From NCBI RefSeq assembly GCF_017741815.1, contig NZ_JAGHMF010000026.1, positions 121,769 to 185,768 of the forward strand: a DNA stretch of 64,000 bases. The letters are read 5' to 3'. A program made the position numbers and the translations under genes. A model generated the notes under the pieces. That model ran no database searches. It saw nothing but the letters and a program-made list of their open reading frames with translations, and was not told the origin of the DNA. This document shows, in pieces, positions 1-7,664 of this stretch (within the stretch, counting starts at the first letter, position 1; each line of letters begins with the position of its first letter). Origin of the DNA: Rhizobium sp. 16-488-2b (GTDB lineage Bacteria > Pseudomonadota > Alphaproteobacteria > Rhizobiales > Rhizobiaceae).

Positions 1-911
1 GGAATGACGACGACGAGCCAGCCATAGCCTGCCGACACCCATGTCAGGTTGACGTTGGCCATCGCCAGCTTCTTGATGACGGCGAGAACGGCGCTGATAT
101 CGGTGTTGATCCGACCCCGCTCGTTCTCCTCGCCGCGCGCAGCCGTGATCGCCGGAATGTTCTCGTTGGCATGCATCAGTGCAAAGCGCAGCTCGGCCTC
201 CTTGGAGAAACGGTCGGCATTGAGCTTGACGAGCTTGCGCCCGACGAGCTGGCTGAGCACCGAGGCGGAAGCCGCGTAAAAGATCGCCGCCCACACCATG
301 TAGCCAGGAATGGAAAAGGCGTATTCGCCGAAACGGAAGACGAAGCCGCTCGACAGCTCCCAGAGAACGCCGATGAAGCTCACCAGCAGGATCGTCGATT
401 GCACCAGACCGATGACAAGTCCGGTCGTGCTTTCCGCCAGATTACGCGCATCCTCATGCAGGCGCTGGTCCGGATTGACGCCGATCAGCCCGCTGGAGGC
501 GAGCCTGAGCGCCCGCTTGCGCTGCAGCCACTGGTCGACGAGGTCGCGCGTCAGCCCCTCGCGCATGTAAAGCGCCGTCATCTGGTTCAGCCAGGCCTGC
601 ACCACGTTGAGAAGCAACAGCATGCCGGCGATCAGCGCGAAGATCTTCAGCTGGTGGAAGAACCCCGGCAGGTCGCGCCGCGAGATGGCGTCGTAGAAAG
701 GCGCGTTCCACTGGTTGAGGATGACGGTGGCATAGGCTGTCGCCAGAATGATCCCGATCAACGCCGTCGAAAGAATGAGCACCGGCGCCCGCACCCTGGA
801 ATGCCAGAATGCCGAAAACATCACCTTGAGCCGGAAGATCAGGCTGAGATCATACCCTACCCGGTCCTGCCCCTGGATGCTCGGTCTGCTTTTGACGTCC
901 TCTGCCATCAT
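1..911 (-). CDS. YddA/SbmA-type ABC transporter, membrane part (partial, 3' end outside window)
   Basis: The minus strand encodes at least 303 residues from an ATG pair at 911/908, open to the window edge. The visible part is an exporter-type membrane domain. It begins with a short cytoplasmic stretch (MAEDVKSRPSIQG), then has hydrophobic segments near residues 38-58, 85-105, 165-185 and 205-225. It carries the NPDQRL motif and an AARGEENER stretch typical of the ABC_membrane_2 (YddA, SbmA/BacA-like) family. The ATP-binding domain expected downstream lies outside the window, so fused or half-transporter architecture cannot be confirmed. Family members export or import peptides or unknown substrates across the inner membrane; no substrate is inferred here. 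The upstream spacer is shared with the divergent metA riboswitch. Confidence 0.85.
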   Translation of the reverse strand, partial: MMAEDVKSRPSIQGQDRVGYDLSLIFRLKVMFSAFWHSRVRAPVLILSTALIGIILATAYATVILNQWNAPFYDAISRRDLPGFFHQLKIFALIAGMLLLLNVVQAWLNQMTALYMREGLTRDLVDQWLQRKRALRLASSGLIGVNPDQRLHEDARNLAESTTGLVIGLVQSTILLVSFIGVLWELSSGFVFRFGEYAFSIPGYMVWAAIFYAASASVLSQLVGRKLVKLNADRFSKEAELRFALMHANENIPAITAARGEENERGRINTDISAVLAVIKKLAMANVNLTWVSAGYGWLVVVI

Positions 912-1065
912 GCTTCCTTACGCGTATGTAGCACCTGAATAGCACCGTGAGTCAGCCTGTCCAGCAACAGTTTCTAGCATCAGGTAATGCGCGAGTTACC
1001 TCGGCAAATAGGCGACGCCGCGTATCGGTCATTGATTCGCGGCCTGACTGGGTCTATTTAGAGCG

Positions 1066-1120
1066 CTCCGTGGTGATTTGGCCGGCCGGCTTGCAGCCAC
1101 GTTAAAGAAGTTGCTAAAGG
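1066..1120 (+). promoter_or_regulatory. SAM-II riboswitch (metA motif)
   Basis: The segment contains the hallmark conserved blocks of the alphaproteobacterial SAM-II aptamer in order: GTGATTTGGCCG, CCGGCTTGCAGCCACG, TTAAAGAAG and TTGCTAAAG. It lies about 50 bases before the metA start. SAM-II folds as a classic H-type pseudoknot around S-adenosylmethionine and represses methionine-pathway genes when SAM is abundant. Sequence, position and downstream gene all agree. There is no clear intrinsic terminator between it and metA, which fits translational control. Confidence 0.95.
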
Positions 1121-1171
1121 GCCGCGTGCGGACCGATAGCGATATTTTCGTTTTTTCATCGAGTGACCGCT

Positions 1172-2095
1172 ATGCCGATCAAGATCCCCGATACCCTGCC
1201 CGCCTTTGAAACCCTGGTTCAGGAAGGTGTGCGCGTGATGACCGAGACGGCCGCGATCCGTCAGGACATTCGCCCCCTGCAGATCGGGCTTCTGAACCTC
1301 ATGCCGAACAAGATCAAGACCGAGATCCAGATGGCGCGCCTCATCGGCGCCTCGCCGCTGCAGGTCGAGCTGTCGCTTGTTCGCGTCGGGAATCACAAGG
1401 CGAAGAACACCTCGGAAGATCATCTCTTCTCCTTCTACCAGACCTGGGAGGAGATCAAACACCGGAAGTTCGACGGCTTCATCATCACAGGCGCGCCGAT
1501 CGAAACGCTTCCATACGAAGACGTTACTTATTGGGATGAAATGCAGCAGATTTTCGACTGGACACGCACCAACGTGCACTCCGCGATGAATGTCTGCTGG
1601 GGCGCGATGGCCGCGATCTACCATTTTCACGACATTCCCAAGCACGCGCTGACGGAAAAGGCCTTCGGCGTCTATCGCCACAAGAACCTCAAGCCGTCGT
1701 CGGTCTATCTCAACGGCTTCTCCGACAATTTCGAGGTTCCGGTCTCACGCTGGACGGAAGTGCGCCGCGCCGACATCGAAAAATCCGAGACGCTGGAAAT
1801 CCTGATGGAATCGAGCGAGATGGGCGTCTGCCTCGTTCACGAGAAGAAGGGCAATCGGCTCTATATCTTCAACCACGTCGAATATGATTCGACATCGCTC
1901 GGCGACGAGTATTTCCGCGACGTGAATGCCGGCGTTCCGATCAAGATGCCGCACAATTATTTCCCGCACAACGACCCGTCGATCCCGCCGCAGAACCGCT
2001 GGCGCAGCCACGCGCATCTGCTGTTCGGCAACTGGATCAACGAAATCTACCAGACGACACCTTACAATCTGGAAGATATTGGCGAGGACGGCTGA
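1172..2095 (+). CDS. metA: Homoserine O-acyltransferase MetA (probably acetyl-CoA type)
   Basis: This 307-aa cytoplasmic enzyme activates homoserine for methionine synthesis. The class-I-glutamine-amidotransferase-like fold is recognisable, with the catalytic Cys142 in NVCWGAM and the His/Glu pair in IFNHVEYDST. The family is named homoserine O-succinyltransferase, but residue 111 is Glu (GAPIETLPYEDV). In characterised MetA proteins Glu111 goes with acetyl-CoA use and Gly111 with succinyl-CoA use, so the product is predicted to be O-acetylhomoserine. I chose ATG 1172 because the protein then begins MPIKIPDTLPAF as in relatives; an in-frame GTG lies at 1163. Expression is probably controlled by the SAM-II riboswitch just upstream, and an intrinsic terminator follows. 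Confidence 0.95.
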   Translation: MPIKIPDTLPAFETLVQEGVRVMTETAAIRQDIRPLQIGLLNLMPNKIKTEIQMARLIGASPLQVELSLVRVGNHKAKNTSEDHLFSFYQTWEEIKHRKFDGFIITGAPIETLPYEDVTYWDEMQQIFDWTRTNVHSAMNVCWGAMAAIYHFHDIPKHALTEKAFGVYRHKNLKPSSVYLNGFSDNFEVPVSRWTEVRRADIEKSETLEILMESSEMGVCLVHEKKGNRLYIFNHVEYDSTSLGDEYFRDVNAGVPIKMPHNYFPHNDPSIPPQNRWRSHAHLLFGNWINEIYQTTPYNLEDIGEDG

Positions 2096-2116
2096 GACCT
2101 TTTCGCTTTGCTTGAT

Positions 2117-2150
2117 ACGCCGCCGGACCTGACCGGCGGCGTTTGTTTTT
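2117..2150 (+). terminator. Intrinsic terminator of metA
   Basis: A 10-bp stem (ACGCCGCCGG at 2117-2126 with CCGGCGGCGT at 2133-2142) has a 6-nt loop and is followed by a T-rich tract (TTTGTTTTT). It begins 21 bases after the metA stop. Confidence 0.85.
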
Positions 2151-2232
2151 CATATCGCGGCGGTTGCGATTTCATTCAATTGAGAGCAGGTTCTGGCCCG
2201 AAATTGCGGACGCGAACCGGGGAGGAAACAGG

Positions 2233-3255
2233 ATGGCGGATGGATTGAAGCGGGACGTTTTTGGAACGACGAAGACGGGCGAGACCGTCCATCGCGTCGA
2301 AATCTCGGGCGGCGGCCTGACCGCCAAGGTGATCACCTGGGGCGCGGTCATCCAGGACCTCAGGCTCGAAGGCCATGACGCGCCGCTCACCCTCGGCTTC
2401 GATGATTTCGACAGCTATCCCGCCCATTCCGCCTATTTCGGCGCGACGCCCGGCCGCAACGCCAACCGCATCGGCGGCGGCAAGTTCACGATCGATGGCA
2501 AGAATTATCAGCTCGACCTCAACGAAAACGGCGTCAGCCACCTGCATGGCGGCTTCGAGAACATCGCGCTGCGCAACTGGACGATCGTCGAGCACGACAG
2601 CGACCGCGTCGTCCTGAAGATCGTCGATGCCGATGGCCGCGGCGGCTATCCCGGCAATTGCACCATCCTCGTCACCTACCGCGTGCATGGCGATGGCGAA
2701 CTCTCGGTCGTCTACGAGACGACCAGCGACCAGCCGACCATCGCCAATGTCTGCCAGCACGCCTATTTCAATCTCGACGGTCGCGACGACACGCTTGGCC
2801 ACGACATCATGATTGCGGCCGACAGCTACCTTCCGACCGACGAGCGCCAGATTCCGACCGGCGAGATCCGGCCTGTCGAGGGCACGGTCTTCGACTTCCG
2901 CGAAATGGCCTCGCTGAAGCGCTTCGAGGGCGACACCCAGGCGCTCTACGACCACAATTTCTGCCTCTCGTCCGAACGTGTCGCCAAGCGTTCCGTGGTG
3001 CTCGCGCGCAGCCTCTATTCAGGCGTGTCGATGGAAGTGCGCACGACCGAGCCCGGCGTCCAGTTCTACGCCGCCTTCAAGCTCGATGTACCGGTGCCTG
3101 GTATCGGCGGCCGCAAATACGGCCCCTTCGCGGGCTTCTGCCTGGAAACACAGATCTGGCCTGACGCCATCAACCACGAGGGCTTCCCCAACGCGGTTCT
3201 GCGCCCCGGCGAAGTGCTGCGCCAGGAAACGGACTACATTTTCTCCAAGAGCTGA
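2233..3255 (+). CDS. galM: Aldose 1-epimerase (galactose mutarotase)
   Basis: The 340-aa protein matches the GalM family in length and motifs. It interconverts alpha and beta anomers of aldoses in the cytoplasm. Visible family marks are TPGRNANRI near residue 75 (conserved Arg/Asn), the first histidine in VSHLHGG, the catalytic-site CQHAYFNLDG around residue 175, and a late Glu in CLETQIWPDAINH. The start at 2233 is supported by GGAGGA nine bases upstream; an in-frame upstream start at 2143 would add 30 residues that do not look like the family. It is monocistronic between the metA and 3287 terminators. Confidence 0.93.
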   Translation: MADGLKRDVFGTTKTGETVHRVEISGGGLTAKVITWGAVIQDLRLEGHDAPLTLGFDDFDSYPAHSAYFGATPGRNANRIGGGKFTIDGKNYQLDLNENGVSHLHGGFENIALRNWTIVEHDSDRVVLKIVDADGRGGYPGNCTILVTYRVHGDGELSVVYETTSDQPTIANVCQHAYFNLDGRDDTLGHDIMIAADSYLPTDERQIPTGEIRPVEGTVFDFREMASLKRFEGDTQALYDHNFCLSSERVAKRSVVLARSLYSGVSMEVRTTEPGVQFYAAFKLDVPVPGIGGRKYGPFAGFCLETQIWPDAINHEGFPNAVLRPGEVLRQETDYIFSKS

Positions 3256-3286
3256 CGGCAACAAGCCGACCATGCCCGATGTCATC

Positions 3287-3318
3287 AAACCCTCGCAGAG
3301 CTCTGCGAGGGTTTTTTC
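3287..3318 (+). terminator. Intrinsic terminator of galM
   Basis: AAACCCTCGCAGAG (3287-3300) is followed directly by its perfect complement CTCTGCGAGGGTTT (3301-3314) and more T residues. The hairpin can form with a four-base loop at the centre. It separates galM from the amino-sugar operon. Confidence 0.9.
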
Positions 3319-3332
3319 ATGCAAGTTAGCTC

Positions 3333-3380
3333 TTGCAATTGGTTCCAAAGAGGTTCTATTTTAATCTCATGGATAGAACC
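3333..3380 (+). promoter_or_regulatory. Putative promoter/operator of the GntR-nag operon
   Basis: The region holds TTGCAA (3333) and an AT-rich TATTTTAAT (3357-3365), which could serve as -35 and -10 and would put transcription start at or next to the ATG at 3369. Two repeats overlap it: a direct repeat GTTC-N7-GTTC (3342-3356), and an inverted repeat GGTTCTAT (3352-3359) / ATAGAACC (3373-3380) that surrounds the start codon. There is no convincing ribosome-binding site within 12 bases of the start. I infer an autoregulatory GntR operator and possibly a leaderless transcript. Confidence 0.45.
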
Positions 3381-4142
3381 AGTCTGATAGCGGAGATCGA
3401 GGCACGTGGACTGCGCGACACAGCGCGCAGCGGGCCTCTCTATCGTCGTCTCGCGCAGACACTGACCGGCCTGATCAATGAGGGGCTGCTGAAGCCGGGG
3501 GCAGCACTTCCGAGCGAGCGCGATCTGGCCGAAGCCCTGAAGATCGGCCGCGTCACGGTGCGCACCGCCTATCGCGATCTCCTGAACTCAGGCACGCTGG
3601 AATCACGCCATGGCAGCGGCACCTTCGTTTCGGCCAAGGTCGAGCGCATGGAGCAGTCGCTCTGGCGGCTTTCGTCCTTCTCCGAAGACATGCGCTCGCG
3701 CGGCCGTGTGCCGGCGGCGCGTATCCTGTCGCGCACCATCAACAAGCCCTCGCCGGAGGAGGCCTTCCTGCTGGGCCTCGGCGTCGACGAGCGCGTGTTG
3801 CGCCTCGATCGCCTGCGCCTTGCCGACGGGCTGCCGCTGGCGATCGATCGCTCCGTGGTCCCCGTGAAGTTTCTCGATGACACCGCCGGCGGCGAAGGCT
3901 CGCTCTACGACGCGCTGACGGCAAGCGGCCACCGTCCGGTGCGCGCGCTTCAGAAGCTCTCCGCCGTCACGCTCGACGCGACCTCGGCGGCAGCGCTCGA
4001 CGTTGCGGCCGGCGCACCTGCCCTTCTGATCGAACGCGTATCGCGCCTGGAAGACCAGCGCGTCGTTGAATACACCCGCTCCCACTATCGTGGCGATGCA
4101 TATGATTTTGTTGCAGAATTGAGAATTGGAGACGAGCTATGA
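3369..4142 (+). CDS. GntR-family regulator with UTRA domain (amino-sugar operon)
   Basis: The 257-aa protein has an N-terminal winged helix (about residues 20-85; LKPGAALPSERDLAEALKIG, then VTVRTAYRDLLNSG) and a C-terminal UTRA effector domain (about 105-250; FSEDMRSRG, then LLIERVSRLEDQRVVEYTRS). The HutC/NagR subfamily usually senses phosphorylated sugars. Its stop overlaps the start of the SIS-domain gene (ATGA at 4139), so it heads the operon and most likely represses it in response to an amino-sugar phosphate such as GlcNAc-6-P or GlcN-6-P. The start at 3369 is preferred over the in-frame TTG at 3333 because it begins just ahead of the HTH domain; the Shine-Dalgarno signal is weak. Confidence 0.9.
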   Translation: MDRTSLIAEIEARGLRDTARSGPLYRRLAQTLTGLINEGLLKPGAALPSERDLAEALKIGRVTVRTAYRDLLNSGTLESRHGSGTFVSAKVERMEQSLWRLSSFSEDMRSRGRVPAARILSRTINKPSPEEAFLLGLGVDERVLRLDRLRLADGLPLAIDRSVVPVKFLDDTAGGEGSLYDALTASGHRPVRALQKLSAVTLDATSAAALDVAAGAPALLIERVSRLEDQRVVEYTRSHYRGDAYDFVAELRIGDEL

Positions 4143-5170
4143 GTGAAACCCAGTCGCTGATGTTGCAGGAAGCCGGCCAGTCCCCCGAGGTGGTCGCCAC
4201 GCTGCTGCGCAAGGAAAAGCCTGTTTTCGACGAGATCGCCAAGCTCTTTTCCAGGAATGCGCCAAGCGTCGTCACCACCGCCGCGCGCGGCTCGTCCGAC
4301 CATGCCGCCACCTTCTTCAAATATCTCTTCGAGATCACCTGCGGAATTCCGGTGGCCTCGGTCGGCCCGTCCATCGCATCGGTCTATGGCACGCCGCTGC
4401 GCCTCAAGGGCGGCATCCACTTCACCGTATCGCAGTCGGGCGCGAGCCCCGATATCGTTGCGCTTCAGGAAGCGGCCAAGCGCGGCGGCGCGACGACCAT
4501 TGCCGTCGTCAACGTCACCGACAGCCCGCTCGCCAAGCAGGCCGATCTCGTGCTCGACCTCAACGCCGGCGCCGAAAAGAGCGTCGCGGCGACCAAGTCC
4601 TTCATCGCCTCGGTCGCGGCCCTCTCGGGCGTCACGGCGGCAATCGGCGCCAGTGGCGACCTGCAGGCCGCACTTGAAAAGCTTCCCGAAGCGCTGAGCG
4701 CCACATCGGGCATCGATACGGCTGCCGCCGAAGACGTGCTTTTCAACGCCACCTCGCTCTACACCGGCGGCCGTGGCCCGGCCTTCGCCATCGCGCTCGA
4801 GGCAGCGCTGAAGGCCAAGGAGACCTCCGGCCTGCATGCTGAAGCCTTCTCGCTTGCCGAACTCATGCACGGCCCGATGCGCCTTGTGCAGACGGGTTTC
4901 CCGATCCTTGCCTTCACGCCCGATGACGCGGCTTACGCAAACAACGTCAAGGCGCTGGAGCGTCTGAGCAAGCTCGGCGCCACCACCGTGCCCTTCTCGA
5001 CCCAGGAACTCCCCGGCATCAACCTGCGCGTCCCCACGACCGGCAACGGCCTCCTGGACCCGCTGGTCTCGCTGCTGGTGTACTACCGCATGATCGAGGC
5101 GGTCACCCGCCGCAAGGGCTTCGACCCCGACAAGCCGGCGAACCTCTTGAAGGTGACGGAGACCGTCTGA
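4139..5170 (+). CDS. SIS-domain glucosamine-6-phosphate deaminase (NagB-II type)
   Basis: The 343-aa protein has two SIS domains resembling the isomerase half of GlmS but lacks the glutaminase domain. Sugar-phosphate-binding motifs are AARGSSDHAATF (about residue 45), SQSGASPDI (about 100), and the closing ETSGLHAEAFSLAELMHGP (about 227-245). Such proteins deaminate glucosamine-6-phosphate to fructose-6-phosphate. It sits between the GntR regulator and nagA with overlapping start and stop codons on both sides, which fits amino-sugar catabolism: NagA makes GlcN-6-P and this enzyme consumes it. No PTS or transporter gene is adjacent, so uptake must be encoded elsewhere. Confidence 0.88.
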   Translation: MSETQSLMLQEAGQSPEVVATLLRKEKPVFDEIAKLFSRNAPSVVTTAARGSSDHAATFFKYLFEITCGIPVASVGPSIASVYGTPLRLKGGIHFTVSQSGASPDIVALQEAAKRGGATTIAVVNVTDSPLAKQADLVLDLNAGAEKSVAATKSFIASVAALSGVTAAIGASGDLQAALEKLPEALSATSGIDTAAAEDVLFNATSLYTGGRGPAFAIALEAALKAKETSGLHAEAFSLAELMHGPMRLVQTGFPILAFTPDDAAYANNVKALERLSKLGATTVPFSTQELPGINLRVPTTGNGLLDPLVSLLVYYRMIEAVTRRKGFDPDKPANLLKVTETV

Positions 5171-6321
5171 TGTCGCGCAAGATCTTCACCGGCGCCCGCA
5201 TCTTCGACGGCGAGCGCTTTCACGACGACGGGGCGCTTGTCGTTGCCGATGGACGTATCGAGACGATCGCCAACCTGAACGACCTGCCAGACAGCGAGAC
5301 GATCACGCTCGACGGCGGTATCCTCGCGCCCGGTTTCATCGACGCCCAGGTGAATGGCGGCGCCGGCCGGATGCTCAACGACGAACCGTCGCCAGCCTCC
5401 ATGTACCGCATCGCCGAGGGGCACAGGCCCTATGGCACAACGTCGCTGCTGCCGACGCTGATCACCGACACCGGTGAAGCCACGGTCGCCGCCATCGACG
5501 CCGCGAAAGAAGCGGTCAAGACGAACCGCGGCGTGGCTGGCCTTCATCTTGAGGGGCCTCATCTCGCGCCTGCCCGCAAGGGCGCGCATCTGGCCGAACT
5601 GATGCGTCCGGTCGAGGATCGCGACGTCAAGGCGCTCTCCGCCGCCGCCGAGGCGATCGGCACGCTGCTGGTGACGATCGCGGCCGAGCAGGTCACGGCA
5701 CGACAGGTACGAGAACTGAGCGAGGCAGGCGTCACCGTCAGCATCGGCCACTCCGACTGCACGAGCGAGGCCGCCGAAGCGCGCTTCGACGCCGGCGCCC
5801 GTGGGGTGACGCATCTCTTCAACGCCATGAGCCAGCTTGGCCATCGCACACCGGGGCTTGTGGGCGCGGCAATCGATCATCCGGCCGTCTGGTGCGGCAT
5901 CATCGCCGATGGCCACCATGTCGATCCCAAGGCGCTGCGCACGGCGCTGAGAGCCAAGCGCGGCGAGGGCAAGCTGTTCTTCGTCACCGACGCCATGTCG
6001 CTGGTGGGTTCCACAGAGAACAGCTTTACGCTGAACGGCCGCACGGTGCGCCGCGAGACCGGCGCCTTCTGCTCGAGACTGGTGCTGTCAGACGGCACGC
6101 TCGCCGGCTCCGACGTCGATATGGCCTCGGCGATCCGCTACGGCCTCACCTATCTCGATCTGTCGCTATCAGAAGCGCTGCGCATGGCAACGCTTTACCC
6201 CGCCCGCTTCCTGAAGCTCGATGACCGTGGCCGCCTCGCGCCCGGCCTGCGCGCCGATCTAGTGCATATGACCGACGGCATCAAGGTCAACCAGACCTGG
6301 ATCAGCGGCGAGCCTGCGTGA
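5170..6321 (+). CDS. nagA: N-acetylglucosamine-6-phosphate deacetylase
   Basis: This 383-aa amidohydrolase removes acetate from GlcNAc-6-P. The family's modified metal motif QxN is present (FIDAQVNGGAG, about residue 58), followed by the metal ligand Glu in LHLEGPHLAP (about 127), His in IGHSDCTSE (about 195), HLFNAMSQ (about 216) and the catalytic Asp in VTDAMSLVG (about 274). The ATG overlaps the preceding stop (TGATG), so translation is probably coupled. A perfect 11-bp inverted repeat without a T tract follows at 6332-6360. Confidence 0.95.
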   Translation: MSRKIFTGARIFDGERFHDDGALVVADGRIETIANLNDLPDSETITLDGGILAPGFIDAQVNGGAGRMLNDEPSPASMYRIAEGHRPYGTTSLLPTLITDTGEATVAAIDAAKEAVKTNRGVAGLHLEGPHLAPARKGAHLAELMRPVEDRDVKALSAAAEAIGTLLVTIAAEQVTARQVRELSEAGVTVSIGHSDCTSEAAEARFDAGARGVTHLFNAMSQLGHRTPGLVGAAIDHPAVWCGIIADGHHVDPKALRTALRAKRGEGKLFFVTDAMSLVGSTENSFTLNGRTVRRETGAFCSRLVLSDGTLAGSDVDMASAIRYGLTYLDLSLSEALRMATLYPARFLKLDDRGRLAPGLRADLVHMTDGIKVNQTWISGEPA

Positions 6322-6331
6322 CCGCGAAATG

Positions 6332-6360
6332 CCGATTGTCAATTTCGCGTTGACAATCGG
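6332..6360. repeat. Perfect 11-bp inverted repeat after nagA
   Basis: CCGATTGTCAA and TTGACAATCGG flank a 7-nt spacer. There is no T tract, so it is not a standard intrinsic terminator. The right arm contains TTGACA and is followed about 18 bases later by GTCTAT, so it could instead be part of a promoter for the small genes at 6461 and 6693. Confidence 0.5.
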
Positions 6361-6460
6361 TCGCCAAAGCCTGGTCTATCCGGTAACGGCCGGCAGGCTC
6401 ATATTCCCCTCACGAAACGGCGGCACATCAGACGCGCCGCCCTTGTGAGAGGACAAAATC

Positions 6461-6607
6461 ATGGCCCAGATCATCCTGAATTCGGCAACCGCCATCCTGA
6501 TCGCGGCGGCATTTCTGGCAAAGGCAGCAATGGCGCTCCGCACTGAAAACCAGGTGCGCGTCCGCGTGCCGGTGAAGGTCCGCGACCGGCACCATCCCAA
6601 CGGTTGA
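6461..6607 (+). CDS. Small membrane or secreted protein, 48 aa, unknown
   Basis: The ORF runs from ATG 6461 to TGA 6607 with GAGAGGA 6-12 bases upstream as ribosome-binding site. The protein starts MAQIILNSATAILIAAAFLAK, a single hydrophobic segment (residues 4-24), and ends in a basic tail rich in Arg, Lys and His. I do not recognise a family. The ribosome-binding site and amphipathic layout support a real gene. A second protein of the same size and design follows at 6693. Confidence 0.55.
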   Translation: MAQIILNSATAILIAAAFLAKAAMALRTENQVRVRVPVKVRDRHHPNG

Positions 6608-6692
6608 ATGACCGAATAATTCCTCGAATTCGCCCCAATATCGACACCGGTCGGGATCAGGAATGCCTCGACCGGCTTGGGAGGGAAAGACA

Positions 6693-6842
6693 ATGACGAA
6701 GATCATCGGCGCTGCGGCAATCTTGACGATTGCGCTCGCCACTTATGCGGCGCTCAACCCATACGACACGAGCAAGACCCCGCATAAGCCGTCGCACCAG
6801 ACGACCGTCAGCGATACCGAACATACCGCCTCGATCCGCTAA
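6693..6842 (+). CDS. Small membrane or secreted protein, 49 aa, unknown
   Basis: The ORF from ATG 6693 to TAA 6842 is preceded by GGGAGGGA at the right distance. The N-terminus MTKIIGAAAILTIALATYAA is a signal-anchor-like helix, and the remainder is hydrophilic with Thr, Ser and His (SKTPHKPSHQTTVSD). It could be a periplasmic small protein anchored by its N-terminus. No family is recognised. It follows 6461-6607 on the same strand at 85 bases and may be co-transcribed with it. Confidence 0.55.
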   Translation: MTKIIGAAAILTIALATYAALNPYDTSKTPHKPSHQTTVSDTEHTASIR

Positions 6843-6869
6843 GCAGATCTGCGCAAGGCAAAGCCCGCC

Positions 6870-7595
6870 TTAGACGAACAACTGCCCGCCATTGGCGCTG
6901 AGCGTCGAGCCGGTGATAAAGCCGGCATCATCCGAAACGAGAAATACCACGCAGCGCGCGATCTCGTCCGGCGTACCAAGACGCCCGACCGGGATCTGCG
7001 GAATGATGCGCTCGTTGAGCACCTTCTCAGGAACCGCGAGCACCATCTCGGTGCCGATATAGCCGGGGCAGATGGCGTTGACGGTGATGTTTTTCGTCGC
7101 GCCCTCCTGGGCAAGCGCCTTGGTGAAGCCGAGATCGCCGGCCTTTGCCGCCGAATAGTTCGCCTGCCCCATCTGGCCCTTCTGACCATTGATCGACGAG
7201 ATATTGACGATGCGGCCGAAGCTGCGCTCGCGCATGCCGGCCCAAACCTGATGCGTCATGTTGAACAGGCCGGTGAGGTTGGTGTTGATCACCTCGTGCC
7301 ATTGCTGCGGCGTCATCTTGTGAAACATCGCGTCGCGCGTGATGCCGGCATTGTTGACCAGCACGTCGATCGGGCCGAGCTCGGCTTCGATCCGAGCAAG
7401 GCCTTCGGAACAGGCTTCGTAACTCGATACATCCCACTTGAAGACTGGAATGCCGGTCTCCGCATGAAACGCCTGGGCGGCTTCGTCATTGCCGGCATAG
7501 TTGGCCGTGACCCGATAGCCCGCACTCTTCAAGGCCAGTGAAATGGCGGCGCCAATACCGCGCGTACCGCCGGTGACAACAGCGACTCTGCTCAT
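6870..7595 (-). CDS. phbB: Acetoacetyl-CoA reductase
   Basis: This 241-aa short-chain dehydrogenase shows the NADPH motif TGGTRGIGAA (residues 8-17), NNAGITRDAMF (about 85) and the catalytic Ser-Tyr-Lys set (NISSINGQKGQMGQANYSAAKAG, shown here only as its key residues Ser137, Tyr150 and Lys154, approximately). It reduces acetoacetyl-CoA to (R)-3-hydroxybutyryl-CoA for polyhydroxybutyrate. It lies 69 bases downstream of phbA on the same strand, so the two form the usual phbAB operon; phaR is divergent on the other side. The PHB synthase gene is not in the window. Confidence 0.95.
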   Translation of the reverse strand: MSRVAVVTGGTRGIGAAISLALKSAGYRVTANYAGNDEAAQAFHAETGIPVFKWDVSSYEACSEGLARIEAELGPIDVLVNNAGITRDAMFHKMTPQQWHEVINTNLTGLFNMTHQVWAGMRERSFGRIVNISSINGQKGQMGQANYSAAKAGDLGFTKALAQEGATKNITVNAICPGYIGTEMVLAVPEKVLNERIIPQIPVGRLGTPDEIARCVVFLVSDDAGFITGSTLSANGGQLFV

Positions 7596-7664
7596 GTTCC
7601 GCTCCCCATATGTAAGGCTCCGCTATCCCCGGAGCTCAACCACGACACGATATAAAGCAGGCTA

